35,412 nucleotides of DNA, taken from positions 1-35,412 of the forward strand of contig JAJTFR010000031.1 of the NCBI GenBank assembly GCA_021298455.1. The letters run 5' to 3'. The notes beneath the pieces were generated by a model. The model made no database searches. It was not told the DNA's origin and saw only the letters and a program-made list of their open reading frames with translations. The stretch comes from Sphingomonadales bacterium. GTDB taxonomy: Bacteria > Pseudomonadota > Alphaproteobacteria > Sphingomonadales > Sphingomonadaceae. Positions 32,694 to 35,412 of the stretch are shown piece after piece. Position 1 is the stretch's first letter; each line of letters begins with the position of its first letter. The translations under genes and the position numbers were made by a program.

Positions 32694-33613
32694 GCGAACC
32701 GATTCATGTAGCAGTCCTCATGGGTGGTTGGTCTAAAGAACGGCCGGTTTCGCTGATGAGCGGCAATGGCGTTGCCGATGCGCTTGAAAAGGTGGGCTAT
32801 AAGGTCAGCCGGGTCGACATGGACCGGAACATTGCCGCGACCCTCACCAGCCTGAAGCCCGATGTCGTGTTCAACGCTCTGCATGGCGTTCCGGGCGAAG
32901 ACGGAAGCGTGCAGGGAATGCTCGATCTGATGGGGATCAAATACACCCATAGTGGCATGGTCACCTCGGTTATCGCGATCGACAAAGAGTTGACGAAACA
33001 GCGACTGGTGCCGGCCGGAATTCCGATGCCCAAGGGCAAGATGGTTTCGAGCGAAAGCCTTTATTCAGAAGATCCGCTCGCGCGGCCATATGTTCTGAAA
33101 CCTGTGAATGAAGGCAGTTCAGTCGGGGTCGCAATCATCACCGCTGAAGGCAATTACGGCAATCCGATATCGCGTGACGCGGTCGGCCCCTGGCAGGAAT
33201 TTGACGAACTGCTCGCCGAACCCTTTATCAAGGGGCGCGAACTCACCGTCGCAGTGCTGGGTGGAAAAGCGCTGTGTGTGACCGAATTGGTTCCCAAGAG
33301 CGGCTTTTACGATTTCGATGCCAAATATACTGATGGCCTGACAGAACATGTCTGCCCGGCCCAAATTCCCGAGGACATTGCCGATTACATGATGGAACTT
33401 GCGCTGCGTGCGCACCAGATGCTCGGCTGCAAGGGTGCGTCACGCACGGATTTTCGATGGGATGATGATCTCGGTCGCAACGGCGTATTCGTGCTTGAAA
33501 CTAATACCCAGCCGGGGATGACGCCGCTCAGCCTCGTACCCGAACAGGCACGTGAAATGGGTATTAGCTATGAGCAGTTGGTCGACCTTCTTGTGAAGGA
33601 GGCCCTGGGATGA
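32690..33613 (+). CDS. ddl: D-alanine:D-alanine ligase
   Basis: Ddl makes the D-Ala-D-Ala dipeptide used by MurF. The 307-residue ATP-grasp enzyme starts at a GTG in the murB stop (GTGA) with VAVLMGGWSKERPVSLMSG. Other marks are FNALHGVPGEDGSVQGMLDL, YTHSGMVTSVIAIDKELTK, VLKPVNEGSSVGVAI and the metal-binding C-terminus FVLETNTQPGMTPLSLVPEQ. No vancomycin-resistance type substitutions are evident. The stop overlaps ftsQ (ATGA). Confidence 0.97.
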   Translation: MSEPIHVAVLMGGWSKERPVSLMSGNGVADALEKVGYKVSRVDMDRNIAATLTSLKPDVVFNALHGVPGEDGSVQGMLDLMGIKYTHSGMVTSVIAIDKELTKQRLVPAGIPMPKGKMVSSESLYSEDPLARPYVLKPVNEGSSVGVAIITAEGNYGNPISRDAVGPWQEFDELLAEPFIKGRELTVAVLGGKALCVTELVPKSGFYDFDAKYTDGLTEHVCPAQIPEDIADYMMELALRAHQMLGCKGASRTDFRWDDDLGRNGVFVLETNTQPGMTPLSLVPEQAREMGISYEQLVDLLVKEALG

Positions 33614-34533
33614 AAACCACTTCAGCGCGCAAAGCGCCTGCCAAGGCGCGCAAGGCTGCGCCGCGCAAAACAGTACGGCAGGCTAGCATCATCGATCGGT
33701 TGTTCCGGATTCTGCCGTTCACAGAAGAGGATATCCAGCGTGCGCTGACTTGGACCCTGCTCACCATTGGGCTATTGATTGCGTGCGTGATTGCCAACTG
33801 GTTCGGCGTTCCACAGGCTGCTTACCGCCAATATGCCCAGCTTGCCGCCAATGTGGGTTTCGAGGTGAAGCGGGTCGAAATCACCGGAATGGACCGTGTC
33901 GACCAGTTGAAGGTCTATGATATCGTCTTGGCCGAGAAGGATCGGGCGATGCCGCTGGTCGATATCGACAAAATCCGGTCTGACCTGATCAATTATGGCT
34001 GGATCAAGGATGTGCGAGTCACTCGCCGTCTTCCCGATACGCTGGTGGTTGACATCATCGAGCGAAAGCCGACCGCAGTATGGCAACGCGGCGGCATTTA
34101 TTCGCTGATTGACGATCAGGGCGTGGAGCTTGAGAAAATCGGCGCCACTGAAGTTGGCAAACTACCAGTGATCAACGGCGAAGGTGCCGACCGCCAAGTT
34201 GTGGCTTTGGGGAAGCTGCTCGATAGTGCGCAATCGCTGAAAGATCAGGTTGCCGGTGCAAGCTGGGTCGGTAACCGGCGTTGGGATTTGCGTTTCAAGA
34301 CTGGCGAGACCTTGTCGCTTCCCGAAGGCGATGTTCTGGCAGCACAGGCGCTGGTCAATTTCACACGCATGGACGGCGTTCATCGCCTGCTCGGTCGCGA
34401 CATCATCCATTTCGACCTACGTGATCCCGATCGGGCCTATATGCGCCGCGCCGCGAAAGAGCCTGTCGTTGAGATAGAAGTAGACGAAGAAAAGCCAACT
34501 TCGAACGCGGGTAGCAGCGGGGTGGCTGCCTGA
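33610..34533 (+). CDS. ftsQ: FtsQ, cell division protein
   Basis: FtsQ is a bitopic divisome protein that recruits FtsL and FtsB. The 307-residue product has a Lys/Arg/Ala-rich cytoplasmic tail (about 25 residues), a membrane helix at about 47-67 (WTLLTIGLLIACVIANWFGV), a POTRA domain (VKRVEITGMDRVDQLKVYDI through RRLPDTLVVDIIERKPTAVW, about residues 88-157) and the beta domain (WDLRFKTGETLSLPEGDV). A short acidic tail follows. It overlaps ddl by four bases and ftsA by one (TGATG). Confidence 0.95.
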   Translation: MKTTSARKAPAKARKAAPRKTVRQASIIDRLFRILPFTEEDIQRALTWTLLTIGLLIACVIANWFGVPQAAYRQYAQLAANVGFEVKRVEITGMDRVDQLKVYDIVLAEKDRAMPLVDIDKIRSDLINYGWIKDVRVTRRLPDTLVVDIIERKPTAVWQRGGIYSLIDDQGVELEKIGATEVGKLPVINGEGADRQVVALGKLLDSAQSLKDQVAGASWVGNRRWDLRFKTGETLSLPEGDVLAAQALVNFTRMDGVHRLLGRDIIHFDLRDPDRAYMRRAAKEPVVEIEVDEEKPTSNAGSSGVAA

Positions 34534-35412
34534 TGGCTGTTCGTTACGAAAAGATCATTTCAACGCTGGATATCGGATCGTCGAAAGTGTCGGCGCTGAT
34601 TGCGGGCGTTGATGAAAGCGGTGCTATCCATGTGCTGGGCACAGGTCAGCGCGAAAGCAAGGGTGTTGTCCGGGGCTGCATTGCCGACATGCAGCTTGCT
34701 GAACTTTCGGTGCGTCATGCGGTCGAGCAGGCCGAGCGGATCGCAGGCATTAATATCGACCGAGCCTGGCTCGGCATGTCCGCAGGCGGGCTCGATAGCT
34801 TATTATCGCCAGTCGAAATCGATCTGGGCGGCGATCGCGTGGAGCAGGCGGATATTGACGATTTGCTGACCGCCGGACGGCTCAATATCGATACGCGCGG
34901 CAAGATTGTCCTTCATCTCAGTCCCACACTCTATTCGCTTGATGGCAATGCAGGCGTCGCCAATCCTTTGGGGCTTTATGCCGACCGCCTCGGCGTTGAT
35001 ATCCACGCCGTGCTTGCCGATCCTGCGCCTGTTCGCAATCTCGATATGACGGCGCGGGCATCGCATCTGGGCGTTGACGCGATTGTCGCATCCCCGGTTG
35101 CAGCGGGTCTTGCCTGCCTCAGCGCCGAGGAGCGTGAACTGGGCGTGGCCCTGGTTGAAATGGGTGCGGCGGTTACGAATGTTTCCGTGTTTATCGGCGG
35201 CATGCTCGCCGGGCTGGTTACGCTGCAACAGGGCGGGGCGGACATCACCGATGAAATAGCCTCAGTGTTCGGGGTGCGCCGTGCGGAAGCCGAGCGGCTG
35301 AAATGCTTCCACGGTTCGGCAATTACCTCTCCACGCGATCATCAGGAAAGCCTCGACGTTGGCGCTCCGGGCGATAGCACTCAAAGCGATCGTCCTCGGA
35401 TTACGAGGGCAG
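34533..35412 (+). CDS. ftsA: FtsA, actin-like division protein (3' end outside window)
   Basis: FtsA polymerises on the membrane and anchors the FtsZ ring. The ATG at 34533 overlaps the ftsQ stop, and 293 codons are visible before the window ends with the frame open. The phosphate-1 loop STLDIGSSKVSALIAGV, the SHS2-type 1C region (GIAD-like CIADMQLAELSVRHAV), and VEMGAAVTNVSVFIGGMLAG, equivalent to phosphate loop 2, are intact. DITDEIASVFGVRRAEAERL also matches the family. The C-terminal membrane-targeting helix is not in the window. ftsZ is expected next. Confidence 0.95.
   Translation, partial: MAVRYEKIISTLDIGSSKVSALIAGVDESGAIHVLGTGQRESKGVVRGCIADMQLAELSVRHAVEQAERIAGINIDRAWLGMSAGGLDSLLSPVEIDLGGDRVEQADIDDLLTAGRLNIDTRGKIVLHLSPTLYSLDGNAGVANPLGLYADRLGVDIHAVLADPAPVRNLDMTARASHLGVDAIVASPVAAGLACLSAEERELGVALVEMGAAVTNVSVFIGGMLAGLVTLQQGGADITDEIASVFGVRRAEAERLKCFHGSAITSPRDHQESLDVGAPGDSTQSDRPRITRA

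Noticed and set aside
1-35412. Search for a defence island, prophage, insertion sequence, CRISPR or tRNA-linked integration site.
   Set aside because: No transposase, integrase, repeat array, long terminal repeat or tRNA-like cloverleaf was seen; gene order is that of conserved chromosome.

Overview
The window is a 35.4 kb chromosomal segment from an alphaproteobacterium, most likely of the order Sphingomonadales. This rests on the gene order argS – SPOR protein – nagZ – scpA – scpB – tatABC, on a complete mraZ-to-ftsA division and cell wall (dcw) cluster with alphaproteobacterial motif variants, on a meso-diaminopimelate-type MurE, and on the moderately high GC. The assignment comes from family knowledge, not from a database search. 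There are no rRNA or tRNA genes, no CRISPR array, no insertion sequence and no phage genes that I can see.

Layout. (1) 1–2260, minus strand: the start of a tad/Flp pilus operon, read cpaA (prepilin peptidase), cpaB (periplasmic assembly protein), cpaC (secretin, cut by the window edge). (2) 2303–4636, plus strand: an alpha/beta hydrolase overlapping a FAD-dependent amine oxidase-like gene, then a 57-residue DUF1508 protein. (3) 4652–7037, minus strand: ispH, thrB and rnhA as a tightly overlapped operon. (4) 7152–10275, plus strand: an unrecognised lipoprotein with its own terminator, argS, and a SPOR-domain membrane protein ending at a strong compound terminator. (5) 10449–14217, plus strand: nagZ, scpA, scpB, tatA, tatB, tatC. 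scpB is broken: an internal stretch is missing and the reading frame shifts at the junction. (6) 14249–16535, minus strand: a 40-residue entericidin-type lipoprotein and a ZnuD-like TonB-dependent receptor that has no recognisable signal peptide or normal start codon. (7) 16698–18790, plus strand: a cysteine synthase and a two-gene membrane pair. (8) 18791–35412, plus strand: a regulatory region, then mraZ, rsmH, ftsL, ftsI, murE, murF, mraY, murD, ftsW, murG, murC, murB, ddl, ftsQ and the first 293 codons of ftsA.

The dcw genes supply the whole cytoplasmic path of peptidoglycan precursor synthesis after UDP-MurNAc formation (MurC, D, E, F, Ddl, and MurB before it), the lipid steps (MraY, MurG), and the septal machinery that uses lipid II (FtsW, FtsI, FtsL, FtsQ, FtsA). 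Thirteen of the fourteen gene junctions overlap by one or four bases, so the cluster probably behaves as one transcript with coupled translation. Upstream of mraZ there is a near-consensus sigma-70 promoter and a phased array of four GGG boxes that fits the known MraZ operator pattern.

I find no convincing new multi-gene system; most of the window is conserved housekeeping DNA. The best leads are the two damaged genes (scpB and the TonB receptor), the MraZ-type box array in inverted orientation, the hairpin and strong but misplaced ribosome-binding sequence before mraZ, and the Fur/Zur-like palindrome at the receptor's 5' end.
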